64,000 bases of DNA. Source: Rhodoferax sp. PAMC 29310 (GTDB taxonomy: Bacteria; Pseudomonadota; Gammaproteobacteria; Burkholderiales; Burkholderiaceae_C). A program made the position numbers and the translations under genes. The stretch spans positions 3,348,001 through 3,412,000 of the forward strand of contig NZ_CP072852.1 of assembly GCF_017948265.1 (NCBI RefSeq). The letters run 5' to 3'. Shown here piece by piece: positions 43,383 through 53,548 of the stretch; position 1 is the first letter of the stretch, and each line of letters starts with the position of its first letter. The notes under the pieces were generated by a model. It searched no databases, was not told the origin of the DNA, and worked only from the letters and a program-made list of their open reading frames with translations.

Positions 43383-44618
43383 ATGCGTATCCTCCACACC
43401 TCTGACTGGCACCTTGGCCAGCACTTCATGGGCAAAAGCCGTCAGGCTGAGCACCAGCAGTTGATTGACTGGCTGGTGCAGCAGGTGGACGAGCAGGCCG
43501 TGGACGCGGTGCTCATTGCCGGCGACATTTTTGACACCGGCTCGCCGCCCAGCTACGCCCGTGAGTTGTACAGCCAGCTGGTGGTGCGCCTGCACGGCGC
43601 GGGCGTGGCGCTATTGCTGCTCGGTGGCAACCACGACTCGGTCTCTACCCTGGGCGAGAGCCGGGCGCTGCTGGCCTGCCTGAGCACCACCGTGGTCGGC
43701 GCCGCCAACGACCCCCAGGCGCAAGTGGTGGTTTTGTCCCGCCGGGGAGGCTTGAATGAACCCGGCTGCGTGGTCTGCGCCATTCCCTTCATTCGCCCGC
43801 GTGACGTGCTGCAAAGCCTGCCCGGCCAAAGTGCGCAAGACAAAGAGCAGTCGTTGCAAGCCGCCATTCAGGCCCATTACACGGCGGTGTTCGACGCCGC
43901 CAACACCCACCGAGCCGCGCTGCAGGCCGAACTCGGCCACGCGCTGCCCCTCATTGCCACCGGCCACCTCACCACCGTGGGCGCCAGCACCAGCGAGTCG
44001 GTGCGAGAGATTTACGTGGGTTCCTTGAACGCCTTCCCCACCAGCGCCTTCCCCGCCGTGGACTACATCGCGCTGGGCCATATTCACCAGCCGCAAAAAG
44101 TCGGCGGGCTGGACCACATCCGCTACTGCGGCTCGCCCATTCCACTCAGTTTTGACGAGGTGCGCCAGACCAAAGAAGTGCTGCTGGTGGACCTGAACGA
44201 CGCCGGCCTGCAAACCATCACCCCGCTGCCCGTGCCCCGCTTTCAGCACCTGGCCTCGGTCAGCGGCAATTTGGTTACTCTAGCTGAACACATTCAAACC
44301 GCCGCCACGCAAGGCACGCCAGAGTGCCCTGTGTGGCTGGAAGTCACCGTGGCCGAAGATGACTACCTGTCTGACCTGCCCGCCCGCATCGAGGCCATGG
44401 TGGAAGGTCTGCCGGTTGAGGTGCTGCGCATTCGCCGCCAGCGCGGCAATGCCGCCGCCGCTCTGGCCGCCGCGGTCCGCGAAACGCTGGACGAACTCAG
44501 CCCGCACGATGTGTTTGAGCGCCGCCTGGCGCAAGAAGAACTGGCCGACGATTTGAAGCTCGCCCTGCAGAAACGTTACCGCCAGGTGGTCACCGGCCTG
44601 CAAGAGGGCCAGTCATGA
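43383..44618 (+). CDS. sbcD: Exonuclease SbcD
   Basis: A 411-residue Mre11-type nuclease. Metallophosphoesterase motifs occur in order: HTSDWHLGQ (residues 5-13), [23 protein letters not shown] and ALGHIHQPQ. With SbcC it cleaves hairpins and DNA ends blocked by protein in an ATP-dependent manner. The start ATG is the family start MRILHTSD. Its stop overlaps sbcC (ATGA). Confidence 0.95.
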   Translation: MRILHTSDWHLGQHFMGKSRQAEHQQLIDWLVQQVDEQAVDAVLIAGDIFDTGSPPSYARELYSQLVVRLHGAGVALLLLGGNHDSVSTLGESRALLACLSTTVVGAANDPQAQVVVLSRRGGLNEPGCVVCAIPFIRPRDVLQSLPGQSAQDKEQSLQAAIQAHYTAVFDAANTHRAALQAELGHALPLIATGHLTTVGASTSESVREIYVGSLNAFPTSAFPAVDYIALGHIHQPQKVGGLDHIRYCGSPIPLSFDEVRQTKEVLLVDLNDAGLQTITPLPVPRFQHLASVSGNLVTLAEHIQTAATQGTPECPVWLEVTVAEDDYLSDLPARIEAMVEGLPVEVLRIRRQRGNAAAALAAAVRETLDELSPHDVFERRLAQEELADDLKLALQKRYRQVVTGLQEGQS

Positions 44619-47600
44619 AAATCCTCGGCCTGCGCCTCAAAAACCTCAACTCGCTCAAAGGCGAGTGGTCGGTCGACTTCACCCAGCCGCCGTTTGTGGA
44701 CAACGGCCTGTTCGCCATCACCGGGCCCACCGGTGCCGGCAAATCGACCCTGCTGGACGCCATTTGTCTGGCCCTGTACCACGAGACCCCGCGCCTCAAA
44801 AGCATCTCGGCCTCGGCCAACGACATCATGACCCGCCACACCGCCGACTGCCTGGCGGAGGTGACCTTTGAGGTCAAAGGTGCCGTCTACCGTGCCTTCT
44901 GGAGCCAGCGCCGCGCCCGCGACAAGATCGACGGCGCCTTGCAAGCCCCCAAGGTGGAACTCGCCACCGGCGCGGGTCAGATTCTCAGCACCCAGACCAA
45001 CGACAAGCTCAAACGCATCGAGGCCATCACGGGGCTGGACTTTCCGCGCTTCACCAAATCCATGCTGCTGGCGCAGGGCGGTTTTGCGGCCTTTTTGAAT
45101 GCCAGCGCCAATGAGCGCGCCGAGCTGCTGGAGGAACTCACCGGCACCGAGATTTACGGTGAAATCTCCAAAAAAGTGTTTGAGCAAGCCCGCGAAGCCA
45201 AGCAACAGCTTGACCAGCTCAAAGCCCAGGCCGCTGGCATGGCCCTGCTCAGCACCGAACAGCGCGCGGCCATGCAAAGCGACATTGAGCGCCTGAGCGC
45301 CGAGTTGGCCACGCTGCAAACCGCCCACCAAACCACGCAGGCGCAGCGCCAGTGGCAGCACAACCTGGCCCAAAGCGCGCTCGACGTGCAAGCCGCGCAA
45401 GCCCACGGCGCAGAGGCCCAAGCCGCCCAAGAGGCTAGTGCGCCAGAGTTGCACCGCCTGCGGCAAAGCGAGCCCGCGCAGCAGTTGCAACCCCTGCACC
45501 TCTCTTGGCAGCAAGCGCAGGCCGCGTGCACGCAAAGCCAAACCACGCTGGCCACTTTCAGCGCCACCGCCGAGCGCCAGCACGCCGCCCACCACCAGCA
45601 GCACCACCGTGCCCACGCGCTGGCCGAGCGCATTGCGCAGGCCGCGCAAACACAGTTGACGCAAACGCAGGCCAGGCGCCAGCAACTGGACGACTTTTGC
45701 AGCGCCCACCCGCAGCACGCCACCTTGGGCGAGCAGTTGGGCGGCTGGCGCCAGCAGTTTGACCAGCGCCACAAGCTGCAACAACAACTCAGTGCCCAGC
45801 AGCTTGCCGTGCAAGCCTTGGTGGCCGAGCAGCAAGAGCGCGCCGCCAAGCTGGCAGCGCAGCACACCGCCGTGGCCACCGCCACCCAGGCCGCAAAAGA
45901 CGCCGAAGCCGCCCGCCAGGCCGCGCAAACTGCGCAAGACCAGCGCTTGGCCGGCCACACCTTGGCGGCCCTGCGCGAGCAGCGCCAAGACGAACAAGCC
46001 AACCTGCACCGCTGGCAACAAGTCGATACCCTGGCCCGCCAGCGCCGCACGCTGGCCGCCCAAAGAGCTGCCTTATCCAACCAGTTGCAGCAATTGGCGG
46101 GCACGATTCAAACGCAAGAGGCCGCGGTGCTGGCCTTGCGCGAGCAGCACAAGGGCTTGAAAGAGCAAGTCAACGACAAGCAAAAACTGCTGGACCAAGA
46201 GCGCCGCATCCAAAGCCTGGAGGCCCACCGCCTCGCCCTGCAACCCGGCGAGCCATGCCCCTTGTGCGGCGCCGCCGAGCACCCCTGGGTCGGCAGCTAC
46301 CAAGCGCTTGACCTCTCCGCCACGGCCGCCGCCTTGCAAGACAAACAAGCCGCGCTCGACGCCTTGGTTGGCGCCGGCCAAAAAGCCGCCGCTGATCTGG
46401 CCGCCAGCAAAGCCAGCTTGGCCGCCAAACGCAGCCAGCAAGAGCAAGCCGCCCAAGACATTCACCACTGGCAAGCCGAGTGGGCCGCGCTGGCTCAAGC
46501 CATCACCCGCCCCACAGCGGTCACGGCAGACGACTGGCAAAACGAAGCGCAATTAAGCGCCGCCCGCGAGACCGCCACGCAAGCGCTGGATCAGGCCGCG
46601 CAGACCCTGCAAGCCGCCGAAGCCGGCGACCAAGCCCTGCAGCGCGCCGCACAAATGGCCCAGCAAAGTGCGCAAGCCCAACAAACCGCCACCCACCAGC
46701 TGGAGCGACTGCAGCAAGCCGAGCAAGACGCCGTGGCCCGCCACAGAACGCTGTCAACCACGTTGCAAGCGCTTCAAACTGAGTTGGCGGGACTCGAAGA
46801 CAGCCTGAGCACCGCGCTGTTGGACGCCGGCCACACCCTGCCCGACGAGTCCGCACCTTGGTTGCAAGCCCGAGAAGGCGAATGGCGCTACTGGCAGCAG
46901 ACCCAAACCCAGCTTCAGACCCTGGCTCAAGCCATCGCCCGCCAAACGGGGGAGTGCGAAGCCGCGCAGCAGCAGGCCGCGCTGTGGTCGCAGTTGTGGG
47001 CCGTGTTACGCGCCACCACCGCCAGCGACTCCGCCTCACTGGCACCGCTCACTGCGGATGCTGACGCCAACCTGCCCGCCGCCCTGAGCCAGTGCAGCGA
47101 CGAGATTGATCGCCTGTCCCAAGCCATTGCCGACCTGCAAGGCCAAACCACCCAGGCGCAGGCCCAGCTCACCCAGCATCAGGCAGGGTTGGTTAACGCC
47201 GAAAAAGCGTGGCAAGCCGCTCTGGCCGCCAGCCCGTTTGCCGACGTGCCCGCGTTTGAGGCAGCGCTACTTTCCCCGCCAGAGCGCCAACGCCTCACCG
47301 CGCTGAAAGACGCGCTGCAAGCCGCGCAATACCAAGCTGCCGCCCTGCTCAAAGCCGCCACCGCCAAACACACCCAGCTGCAAGCCCAACTCCTCACCCC
47401 GCTCACGCTGGACGAGCTGGCCACCCAGCTGGAAGTGCAAGAAGCCCAGCGCGTTACGTTCAGCGAGCAAATGGGCGCCCAGGGCGCCTTGCTCACCCAG
47501 GACGAGCACAACCGCCAAAGCCAGCAAACCCTGCTGGCCCGCATCAGCGCCCAAACCACCGAGGTCGATCTCTGGCAGCGGTTGGACAGCCTGGTTGGCT

Positions 47601-48067
47601 CCGCCAAAGGCGACAAGTTCCGCAAGTTTGCGCAAGGCCTCACGCTTGACCACCTGCTGCACCTGGCCAACCGCCACCTCGCCCGCCTGCACGGCCGCTA
47701 CCTGCTACGCCGCAAACTCAGCGGCGAGCTGGAGCTCGACATCGTGGACGGCTGGCAAGGCGATGCTGCCCGCGACACCCGCACCCTCTCCGGCGGCGAA
47801 AGCTTTCTCGTCAGCTTGGCGCTGGCCTTGTCGCTCTCAGACTTGGTGAGCAACAAAACCTCGATTGACTCGCTCTTTCTGGACGAAGGCTTTGGCACGC
47901 TGGACGGCGACACGCTGGACATTGCCCTCAACGCCCTGGACACCCTGAACGCCACCGGCAAAATGATCGGCATCATCAGCCACGTCGAGAGCTTGAAAGA
48001 ACGCATCCCCGCCCAGATTCGCGTCGAAAAAGGCGGCGGCGTGGGGCACTCGCGGCTGGTGGTTTAG
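44615..48067 (+). CDS. sbcC: Exonuclease subunit SbcC
   Basis: A 1150-residue Rad50-type ATPase. N-terminal Walker [15 protein letters not shown] (about 35-48), then about 800 residues of Ala/Gln-rich coiled coil split by a zinc hook ([11 protein letters not shown] near residue 548), and the C-terminal signature [16 protein letters not shown] with Walker [12 protein letters not shown]. Length is usual for the family. It pairs with SbcD just upstream. The coiled coils are strongly biased to Ala and Gln, so the other frames look open; those are not genes. Confidence 0.95.
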   Translation: MKILGLRLKNLNSLKGEWSVDFTQPPFVDNGLFAITGPTGAGKSTLLDAICLALYHETPRLKSISASANDIMTRHTADCLAEVTFEVKGAVYRAFWSQRRARDKIDGALQAPKVELATGAGQILSTQTNDKLKRIEAITGLDFPRFTKSMLLAQGGFAAFLNASANERAELLEELTGTEIYGEISKKVFEQAREAKQQLDQLKAQAAGMALLSTEQRAAMQSDIERLSAELATLQTAHQTTQAQRQWQHNLAQSALDVQAAQAHGAEAQAAQEASAPELHRLRQSEPAQQLQPLHLSWQQAQAACTQSQTTLATFSATAERQHAAHHQQHHRAHALAERIAQAAQTQLTQTQARRQQLDDFCSAHPQHATLGEQLGGWRQQFDQRHKLQQQLSAQQLAVQALVAEQQERAAKLAAQHTAVATATQAAKDAEAARQAAQTAQDQRLAGHTLAALREQRQDEQANLHRWQQVDTLARQRRTLAAQRAALSNQLQQLAGTIQTQEAAVLALREQHKGLKEQVNDKQKLLDQERRIQSLEAHRLALQPGEPCPLCGAAEHPWVGSYQALDLSATAAALQDKQAALDALVGAGQKAAADLAASKASLAAKRSQQEQAAQDIHHWQAEWAALAQAITRPTAVTADDWQNEAQLSAARETATQALDQAAQTLQAAEAGDQALQRAAQMAQQSAQAQQTATHQLERLQQAEQDAVARHRTLSTTLQALQTELAGLEDSLSTALLDAGHTLPDESAPWLQAREGEWRYWQQTQTQLQTLAQAIARQTGECEAAQQQAALWSQLWAVLRATTASDSASLAPLTADADANLPAALSQCSDEIDRLSQAIADLQGQTTQAQAQLTQHQAGLVNAEKAWQAALAASPFADVPAFEAALLSPPERQRLTALKDALQAAQYQAAALLKAATAKHTQLQAQLLTPLTLDELATQLEVQEAQRVTFSEQMGAQGALLTQDEHNRQSQQTLLARISAQTTEVDLWQRLDSLVGSAKGDKFRKFAQGLTLDHLLHLANRHLARLHGRYLLRRKLSGELELDIVDGWQGDAARDTRTLSGGESFLVSLALALSLSDLVSNKTSIDSLFLDEGFGTLDGDTLDIALNALDTLNATGKMIGIISHVESLKERIPAQIRVEKGGGVGHSRLVV

Positions 48068-48125
48068 CCCGCACCCAAGCACTCTCGGCTGCAGCCTTCG
48101 GCCCCTTTAAATCGACCGACCGAGT

Positions 48126-49394
48126 TCAGAGAATGGCGCCGCCGGGGTGTTCACCGCGTTCGTACACCACGTGGGCGCGACCCACAATCAGCGAATCGAG
48201 CGAGCCGATGTTGGCCGCCTCCTTGTTGGTGTAGGGCAGTTTCTGAAGCAAATAGCGCATGGCGTTCAGGCGCCCGCGCTTCTTGCAGTCGCTCTTGATC
48301 ACGGTCCAGGGCGCATCAGCGGTGTCCGTTTCAAAAAACATCGCTTCTTTGGCCTTGGTGTAGCTCTCCCACTTATTGAGCGAGGCCAGGTCAATCGGGC
48401 TGAGCTTCCACTGCTTGAGCGGGTGCGCTTCGCGCTCCTTGAAGCGGCGGCGCTGCTCCTTGCGGCTCACTGAAAACCAGAACTTGATCAGGTGCACGCC
48501 ACTGCGCACCAACTGGCGCTCAAACTGCGGCGCCTGGCGCATGAACTCCTGGTATTCGTCTTCGTCGCAAAAGCCCATCACGCGCTCCACCCCGGCGCGG
48601 TTGTACCAACTGCGGTCAAACAGCACAATCTCGCCGGCCGTGGGTAGGTGCTGCACATAGCGCTGGAAATACCACTGGCCCCGCTCGACTTCAGTCGGCT
48701 TCTCCAGTGCCACCACGCGCGCCCCCCTTGGGTTCAGGTGTTCCATCATGCGTTTGATGGTGCCTCCCTTGCCCGCGGCGTCGCGCCCTTCAAACAGAAT
48801 CACGATGCGTTGGCCCGTTTCCTTGGCCCAAGCCTGCAACTTGAGAAGCTCAACCTGCAATTGGTACTTCTGGGCCTCGTAGGTCTTGCGCGATAGGAGG
48901 TTCTTGTAGGGGTAGGCACCGCTGCGCCAATCGCCAGCCAGCAACTCGTCAGGACTGGCGTTTTCGCGCGCCTTGCTGCGAACGGCAACCGCATCTTCTT
49001 TCAACAGACGCCGTATGGCCTTCACGTCGTCGGGGGCTGCGCCCTCCAGGATGGCGCGCAGGGAAGTCGCTTTGTCTGCCTTACTCGCCCGGGGCTTGGC
49101 CAGCACGTCCCGCACGGCGGCAAATTTGGCCCGCTGGCGCGCGTTGACCTTGGTGGCCACCGCAATCTTGGCAATGCGCTTGGGCAGCTGGCTGCCGGTC
49201 ACGTCGCCGAGCTTGGTGCGCCTGGGCACCTCCGTCGTTTTCGGCGCGGGTTTGGTGGTGGGTGTGGCGGCGGACCGCGTCGCCGGCGGTTTGGCCGCTG
49301 GCGCCGTTTTGCGCCTTGGCGCTGGCCGTGCGGGGGGCGCGGCTTTGGATCTGGTGGACCCGTTGGACGGTGGGGTCGGGGTACGTTCTGTCAT
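48126..49394 (-). CDS. ppk2: Polyphosphate kinase 2 family protein
   Basis: A 422-residue protein. Residues 1-75 are a basic Pro/Ala/Thr-rich disordered tail (APPARPAPRRKTAPAAKPP). The catalytic domain has Walker A FEGRDAAGKGG near residue 205, lid residues near LEKPTEVERGQWYFQRY, and Walker B LFDRSWYNRAGVE. PPK2 enzymes transfer phosphate between polyphosphate and nucleotides. The basic tail, unusual in length, may bind polyphosphate or nucleic acid. It is convergent with sbcC. Confidence 0.92.
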   Translation of the reverse strand: MTERTPTPPSNGSTRSKAAPPARPAPRRKTAPAAKPPATRSAATPTTKPAPKTTEVPRRTKLGDVTGSQLPKRIAKIAVATKVNARQRAKFAAVRDVLAKPRASKADKATSLRAILEGAAPDDVKAIRRLLKEDAVAVRSKARENASPDELLAGDWRSGAYPYKNLLSRKTYEAQKYQLQVELLKLQAWAKETGQRIVILFEGRDAAGKGGTIKRMMEHLNPRGARVVALEKPTEVERGQWYFQRYVQHLPTAGEIVLFDRSWYNRAGVERVMGFCDEDEYQEFMRQAPQFERQLVRSGVHLIKFWFSVSRKEQRRRFKEREAHPLKQWKLSPIDLASLNKWESYTKAKEAMFFETDTADAPWTVIKSDCKKRGRLNAMRYLLQKLPYTNKEAANIGSLDSLIVGRAHVVYERGEHPGGAIL

Positions 49395-49788
49395 GGAGCA
49401 TTCACCTGCAAGTCACTAATCTGCCAGTATGGGCGGCTGCTTCTCTACCGTTTTGACCCAAATCAAGCCGACCCACATCCCAGCCGGTTCAGCCTGCCTT
49501 TTTGGTCTGCACCCCGCACCCACCGGCCAGCCCAAGCCACCCAAACCTGGCAGGCAGCCTACTTCCTGAACCTCTCAGCAGGGACTGTCGTGAACTTGGT
49601 GCGAGTGAAGTCACTTTTCAAGTACTAAATCAGCCTCTGGCCTAAGTATCACCTGCGGGAGTAGATATTAAATCAGGAGTATTTGGCTAGGCGCCGGGGC
49701 CGCCACACCGCTGAAACTTCAAGCCAAAACCACCGACGCCCATCGGCCACCCCTGCGCGGCCAAGTTCCAGCGGCCCTCGCGTAGCGG
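49395..49788. other. Intergenic region with a possible gene remnant
   Basis: 394 bases without a credible gene. At 49720-49785 the minus strand (GGCCGCTGG..CTTGGC..GTGG..TTTTGGCTTGA) resembles the 3' end of the small membrane-protein gene at 52127, suggesting a decayed copy. Around 49665-49690 the AT-rich GATATTAAATCAGGAG recalls part of the dispersed repeats. Confidence 0.4.
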
Positions 49789-50169
49789 CTACGTCATGGG
49801 CGTACACAGCTCGACCAGAAAGCCGTTGATGTCGGCCACATAGGCAATCGTCTGGCCCCAGGGCATCACCTCAAGGGGGCGCATTGGTGTGGCCCCGGCG
49901 GCCACGGCGCGCTCTAGCGCGGTGGCTACATTCGGGGTGCACAGCGCAATCTCAAAGCAGGGCGCTGTGGGGCTGGCAGCCTGCGGGTTCTTGCCCAGCT
50001 GCTGCATCAGGCGATGCGCTGAAAACGCCAGCGCCGTGCTGCCCGTCTCCAGCTCGCCGTAGTCCCCGCTTTCATGCAAAAACCGCGTGGTGAGTCCGAA
50101 GGCAGCTTCGTAAAACTTGAGCGTGGCAGGCACGTCTGGCACGTAGAGGATGGTGTAGCCGAGTTGCAT
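49789..50169 (-). CDS. VOC family protein
   Basis: A 126-residue vicinal-oxygen-chelate protein starting MQLGYTILYVPDVPATLKFYEAAFG and ending IAYVADINGFLVELCTP. The first metal position is Tyr/Ile in place of His, while the last Glu (VELC) is kept, so the catalytic role is uncertain. GGGAGA precedes the ATG at 50169; the in-frame opening at 50202 is not needed. It is divergent from creA. Confidence 0.87.
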   Translation of the reverse strand: MQLGYTILYVPDVPATLKFYEAAFGLTTRFLHESGDYGELETGSTALAFSAHRLMQQLGKNPQAASPTAPCFEIALCTPNVATALERAVAAGATPMRPLEVMPWGQTIAYVADINGFLVELCTPMT

Positions 50170-50275
50170 GGCAAGTCTCCCTTTGGTTTTCAATACCCGC
50201 ACGATACGCTAGCGGCCTGTGTGTGCACGGGCCCGCAATCAAGCACCAACCCTATTCCAACCCAGAGAATTTGCC

Positions 50276-50761
50276 ATGAAAACACTATTTGCCTCGCTGC
50301 TGCTCAGCAGCCTTGCGCTGGCCGCCAGCGCCGAGACCGTTGGCAGCGTCAGCACCACCTTCAAACTGCTCAGCCCCAACGACAAGGTGGTGGTCGATGT
50401 GTTTGACGACCCGGCGGTCGACGGCGTGGCGTGCTATCTGTCGCACGCCAAAACCGGGGGCTACGCCGGTGCGCTGGGTCTGGCAGAAGACACATCAGAC
50501 GCCGCCGTGGCCTGCCGCCAGGTGGGCCCCATCAGCTTCAAAGAGAAGATCGACAAGCAAGACGAGGTGTTCAACGCCCGCTCGTCCTTCTTGTTCAAAC
50601 ACGTGCGGGTGGTGCGCATGGTGGACGTCAAGCGCAATACGGTGGTCTATTTGGTGTACTCCGACAAAATCATCGACGGCAGCCCTAAAAACAGCGTGAC
50701 GGCGGTGGCCGTGCCGGCTGATCAGCCGATCCCAGTCAAATTGAATCTACATGGAAAATAG
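50276..50761 (+). CDS. creA: CreA family protein
   Basis: A 161-residue secreted protein: signal peptide MKTLFASLLLSSLALAASA, then DVFDDPAVDGVACYLSHAK and GLAEDTSDAAVACRQVGPI, the CreA family pattern with two conserved cysteines. The function is unknown despite the name. Its stop codon (GGAAAATAG) lies in the start of dispersed-repeat copy 5. Confidence 0.9.
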   Translation: MKTLFASLLLSSLALAASAETVGSVSTTFKLLSPNDKVVVDVFDDPAVDGVACYLSHAKTGGYAGALGLAEDTSDAAVACRQVGPISFKEKIDKQDEVFNARSSFLFKHVRVVRMVDVKRNTVVYLVYSDKIIDGSPKNSVTAVAVPADQPIPVKLNLHGK

Positions 50762-50810
50762 GACGATAGCCACTGTCAAATATAGACAGGCAGCTATTGA
50801 ATAAGTAGCG
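50755..50810 (+). repeat. Dispersed palindromic repeat, copy 5
   Basis: AAATAGGACGATAGCCACTG, then CAGGCAGCTATTGAATAAGTAGC (hairpin GCTATT-gaata-AGTAGC). The first TAG is the creA stop codon. Confidence 0.7.
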
Positions 50811-50930
50811 TTAAGCCATGGGTGGACGGTGCAGCTCGCTAATCTTGTTGTCCGCCGGATAGTTCTTCGAGGCTGGTTATAAATACAGTATAAAGACGAG
50901 GTATCAAGAGCCCCAGTTTCAGGAGCAGCC

Positions 50931-52049
50931 ATGAAGAAAACGCCACGCATTCCCGCCGCAGACAACGCCGAGTCCACACTGTTTGCCAACATCCGCACGC
51001 TGATTGAGTCCGCTCGCAACACGGTTGCCCGTGGCGTTGATCTGGTGCAGGTGCACACCAACTTCGAGATTGGTCGGCATATTGTTGAGTTTGAACAGCA
51101 AGGCGAGAGCCGGGCGGAATACGGAACGCAAATGCTCAAGAACTTGGCTGAACGCCTGACGGCCGAATTTGGCAGCGGCTTCTCAGTCACCAACCTCAAA
51201 CTCATGCGCCAGTTTTACGCACTGCACGCCCAAAGAATGGGTCAGACAGCGTCTGGCTTATTCGAGACTCGGACACAACAGCCAATAGGTCAGACACTGT
51301 CTGACCTATTGGCCACCACCAAAAATCGCCCGTTTTCCCTCAGCTGGTCACACTACGTTTTCCTACTGGGCATCAAAAAAAGCGAAGAACGCAGCTTTTA
51401 CGAAATCGAATCCACCCACCAAAACTGGACGCTGCGCGAATTGCGTCGCCAGTTCCAAAGCGGCCTGTATGAGCGCCTGGCCCTGAGCCGCGACCAAGAC
51501 GGCATTCGCCAACTGGCCCGGCAAGGGCAACTCGTCAGCAACGCAAGCGACCTGCTCAAAGAACCACTGGTGCTGGAGTTTTTGGGCCTGTCCGAACAAG
51601 CCCGGTTTTCCGAGTCTGATCTTGAGGCCGCGATCATCAACCAGATCGAACACTTTCTGCTGGAGCTGGGCAAAGGCTTTTTGTTTGAGGCGCGTCAGAA
51701 ACGGTTCACCTTTGACGACGACCACTTCTTTGTAGACCTGGTGTTTTACAACCGCTTGTTGCGCTGCTATGTGCTGATTGACCTCAAGATCGGCAAGCTC
51801 ACCCACCAGGATTTGGGCCAGATGCAGATGTACGTCAACTATTTTGACCGCCACGTCAAAACCGATGCCGAAGCCGCCACCGTTGGCATCGTGTTGTGCA
51901 AGAAGAAGCACGAGGCGCTGGTGGAAATCACCTTGCCCAAAGACGCAAACATCCACGCCCGGGAATACCAACTCTATTTGCCGAGCAAAGAAGAGCTGCA
52001 GCAGAAACTGGCGGAGTGGTCTGAGATTGAGAGAGAAATTGACCGCTAG
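50931..52049 (+). CDS. YhcG/DUF1016 PD-(D/E)XK nuclease family protein
   Basis: A 372-residue protein. The N-terminal DUF1016 domain (residues 15-190; NFEIGRHIVEFEQQGESRAEYG, then SWSHYVFLLGIK) precedes a YhcG-type PD-(D/E)XK nuclease domain, with Glu in GFLFEARQKRF, Asp in FFVDLVFYN and DLK in CYVLIDLKIG. Proteins of this family are found in mobile and restriction-associated islands. Residues about 100-125 are a variable linker whose DNA holds a 31-base palindrome (51282-51312). Its stop codon lies in dispersed-repeat copy 6. The role in defence is inferred from the neighbours. Confidence 0.9.
   Translation: MKKTPRIPAADNAESTLFANIRTLIESARNTVARGVDLVQVHTNFEIGRHIVEFEQQGESRAEYGTQMLKNLAERLTAEFGSGFSVTNLKLMRQFYALHAQRMGQTASGLFETRTQQPIGQTLSDLLATTKNRPFSLSWSHYVFLLGIKKSEERSFYEIESTHQNWTLRELRRQFQSGLYERLALSRDQDGIRQLARQGQLVSNASDLLKEPLVLEFLGLSEQARFSESDLEAAIINQIEHFLLELGKGFLFEARQKRFTFDDDHFFVDLVFYNRLLRCYVLIDLKIGKLTHQDLGQMQMYVNYFDRHVKTDAEAATVGIVLCKKKHEALVEITLPKDANIHAREYQLYLPSKEELQQKLAEWSEIEREIDR
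51282..51312. repeat. Perfect 31-base palindrome inside the DUF1016 gene
   Basis: CCAATAGGTCAGACA, one central C, then its exact complement. A partial version (GGTCAGACAGCGTCTGGC) occurs 40 bases earlier at about 51240. It encodes PIGQTLSDLLA in the linker between the two domains. Confidence 0.9.
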
Positions 52050-52098
52050 CCTCCGTGCAATATGCGCAAGCAGCTATGAAATCAATAGTAATTGGCCA
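52043..52098 (+). repeat. Dispersed palindromic repeat, copy 6
   Basis: CCGCTAGCCTCCGTGCAATA, TGCGCAAGCAGCTATG and AAATCAATAGT. The TAG in the first block is the DUF1016 stop codon. Confidence 0.75.
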
Positions 52099-52126
52099 AA
52101 CGCCGTAGCCGCACACTGCAGACACC

Positions 52127-52366
52127 TCAAGCCAAAATCACCCACGCCACATAGGCCACCACCAGCGCCGCCAAGGCCCAGCGGCCCCAGCTTCGGGCTG
52201 GCCCTTTGAGCCACGCCACCTTCGGGGCGCCACCGCTGTAGCGGGCAAAGCGGCGCTTCAGGTCGTCTGCCTGGCGCTGCTTCTGTTGATCAGACGCACG
52301 ATACCGCCGGGCCTCGTCGGCAGCCCGGTTGCGGTCGCGCAGGTCGTCTAAGTCGTCGTGGTTCAT
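52127..52366 (-). CDS. Small membrane-anchored hypothetical protein
   Basis: A 79-residue protein from the ATG at 52366. Residues 1-40 are highly charged (DDLDDLRDRNRAADEARRY), then RRFARYSGG, and the last 18 residues form a hydrophobic helix (ALAALVVAYVAWVILA), so a tail-anchored inner-membrane protein is likely. I do not recognise the family. A decayed copy of its 3' end may exist at 49720-49785. It sits between two dispersed repeats. Confidence 0.55.
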   Translation of the reverse strand: MNHDDLDDLRDRNRAADEARRYRASDQQKQRQADDLKRRFARYSGGAPKVAWLKGPARSWGRWALAALVVAYVAWVILA

Positions 52367-52413
52367 GGGGGCAGGGGCGGGCAATGTGCTCTGTAGGTCG
52401 ATTCAATTTTGTA

Positions 52414-52472
52414 CCAAATAGGCCAATAGTCCCAGTAGAACATGCGCAACCAGCTATCAAATAGATAGTAGA
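52414..52472 (+). repeat. Dispersed palindromic repeat, copy 7
   Basis: CCAAATAGGCCAATAGTCCC, AACATGCGCAACCAGC and CTATC-aaata-GATAG. Together with copies 6 and 8 it gives the fullest version of the family. Confidence 0.75.
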
Positions 52473-52592
52473 GGTTGCGCCGTTCACTCCTCTGGGTGTG
52501 GCGTAGCCACATGATGGCGCGGCCTTCACTTCAAGTGCAGCAGCCCTTGCCACCCCCTTGGCCCAACGGCCCCGGTCCCCCATAATTCCCCC

Positions 52593-53279
52593 ATGATTAC
52601 TGTCCACCACCTAGAAACCTCTCGTTCCCAGCGCGTTTTGTGGCTGCTTGAAGAACTGGGCGTGCCCTACACCCTCAAGCTCTACAAGCGAGACCCTGTC
52701 ACCAAACTCGCGCCGGCTGCGTTAAAGGCGGTTCACCCCTTGGGCAAATCGCCCGTGATCACCGACGGCAATGAGACCGTGGCCGAATCCGCTGCCATTC
52801 TTGAGTACTTGGTCGAAAAATATGGCGCCAAGGCCAAGGGCGACCTGGCTGGCCTGCAACCCGCCACGGGCACCCCCCAGTACCGTCAGTCACGCTTCTG
52901 GATGCACTACGCCGAAGGCTCGTTGATGAACTGGCTGGTGATGAAGCTGGTGTTCATGACCATCCCCACCCAGCCCATGCCCTTCTTTGTGCGACCCATC
53001 GCGCGGGCACTGTGCGCCAAAGTGCAGGCCAAACTCATTGACCCCAATCTGGCCACCGCCCTGGCGTTCATGGAGACCCACCTGGGCACGCACGCCTGGT
53101 TTGCCGGGGAGCAGATCAGCGTGGCAGATTTTCAGATGAGCTTTGCCGTGGAGGCGGCGCTGGCACGTGGTGCCGACGCCAGCCAGTTCCCTAACTTGGT
53201 GGCGTACAAAGCCCGTATGGTCGCCCGCCCGGCCTACCAGCGCGCACTGGCCAAGGGTGGCCCTGTGGTGATGAAGTAA
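52593..53279 (+). CDS. Glutathione S-transferase family protein
   Basis: A 228-residue GST. The N-terminal thioredoxin-like domain has LETSRSQRVLWLLEELGVPY (catalytic Ser region, Ser10) and the substrate-binding VAESAAILEYLVEKYG near residues 63-78. The C-terminal all-helical domain ends with GEQISVADFQMSFA, the conserved Asp motif. It conjugates glutathione to electrophiles or reduces peroxides; the substrate is unknown. No strong ribosome site lies before the ATG. Confidence 0.92.
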   Translation: MITVHHLETSRSQRVLWLLEELGVPYTLKLYKRDPVTKLAPAALKAVHPLGKSPVITDGNETVAESAAILEYLVEKYGAKAKGDLAGLQPATGTPQYRQSRFWMHYAEGSLMNWLVMKLVFMTIPTQPMPFFVRPIARALCAKVQAKLIDPNLATALAFMETHLGTHAWFAGEQISVADFQMSFAVEAALARGADASQFPNLVAYKARMVARPAYQRALAKGGPVVMK

Positions 53280-53519
53280 ACCGCAACTGAAAGCGCAGCA
53301 AATTCAAGGTAGCCCGGCCTTGAGCGCAGGCTGCTCCCAGCCGGGGACGTTCACACAATAGCGGGTGGCTTTGCCCGCGCCTTCTACCCGCCGCCCGAGC
53401 CCACGTGACCGGCCTCTAGCAAGCGCTCCAGCACTTGGCTCTGGCGTGGGTTGATAGGGAACTTTGGGTGGGTTCGGTGTGTCCATGAGGCGTATTTCGG
53501 TGTTATTTGCCGCACATAT

Positions 53520-53548
53520 TGCGGTGAATAGGTTGCATAATCACCGCA
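53520..53548. promoter_or_regulatory. Inverted repeat at the fic start, candidate autoregulatory operator
   Basis: TGCGGTGA (53520-53527) and TCACCGCA (53541-53548) are exact complements with 13 bases between; the right arm overlaps the ATG. The encoded protein has a C-terminal winged helix, so self-binding is plausible. Confidence 0.55.

Noticed and set aside
44576..46063. A 495-codon minus-strand frame rich in Gly and Leu opposite sbcC
   Set aside because: Same cause; low complexity and no start context.
45154..46104. Long minus-strand open frame in sbcC, rich in Cys, Trp and Ser
   Set aside because: It is a by-product of the Ala/Gln codon bias of the SbcC coiled coil.
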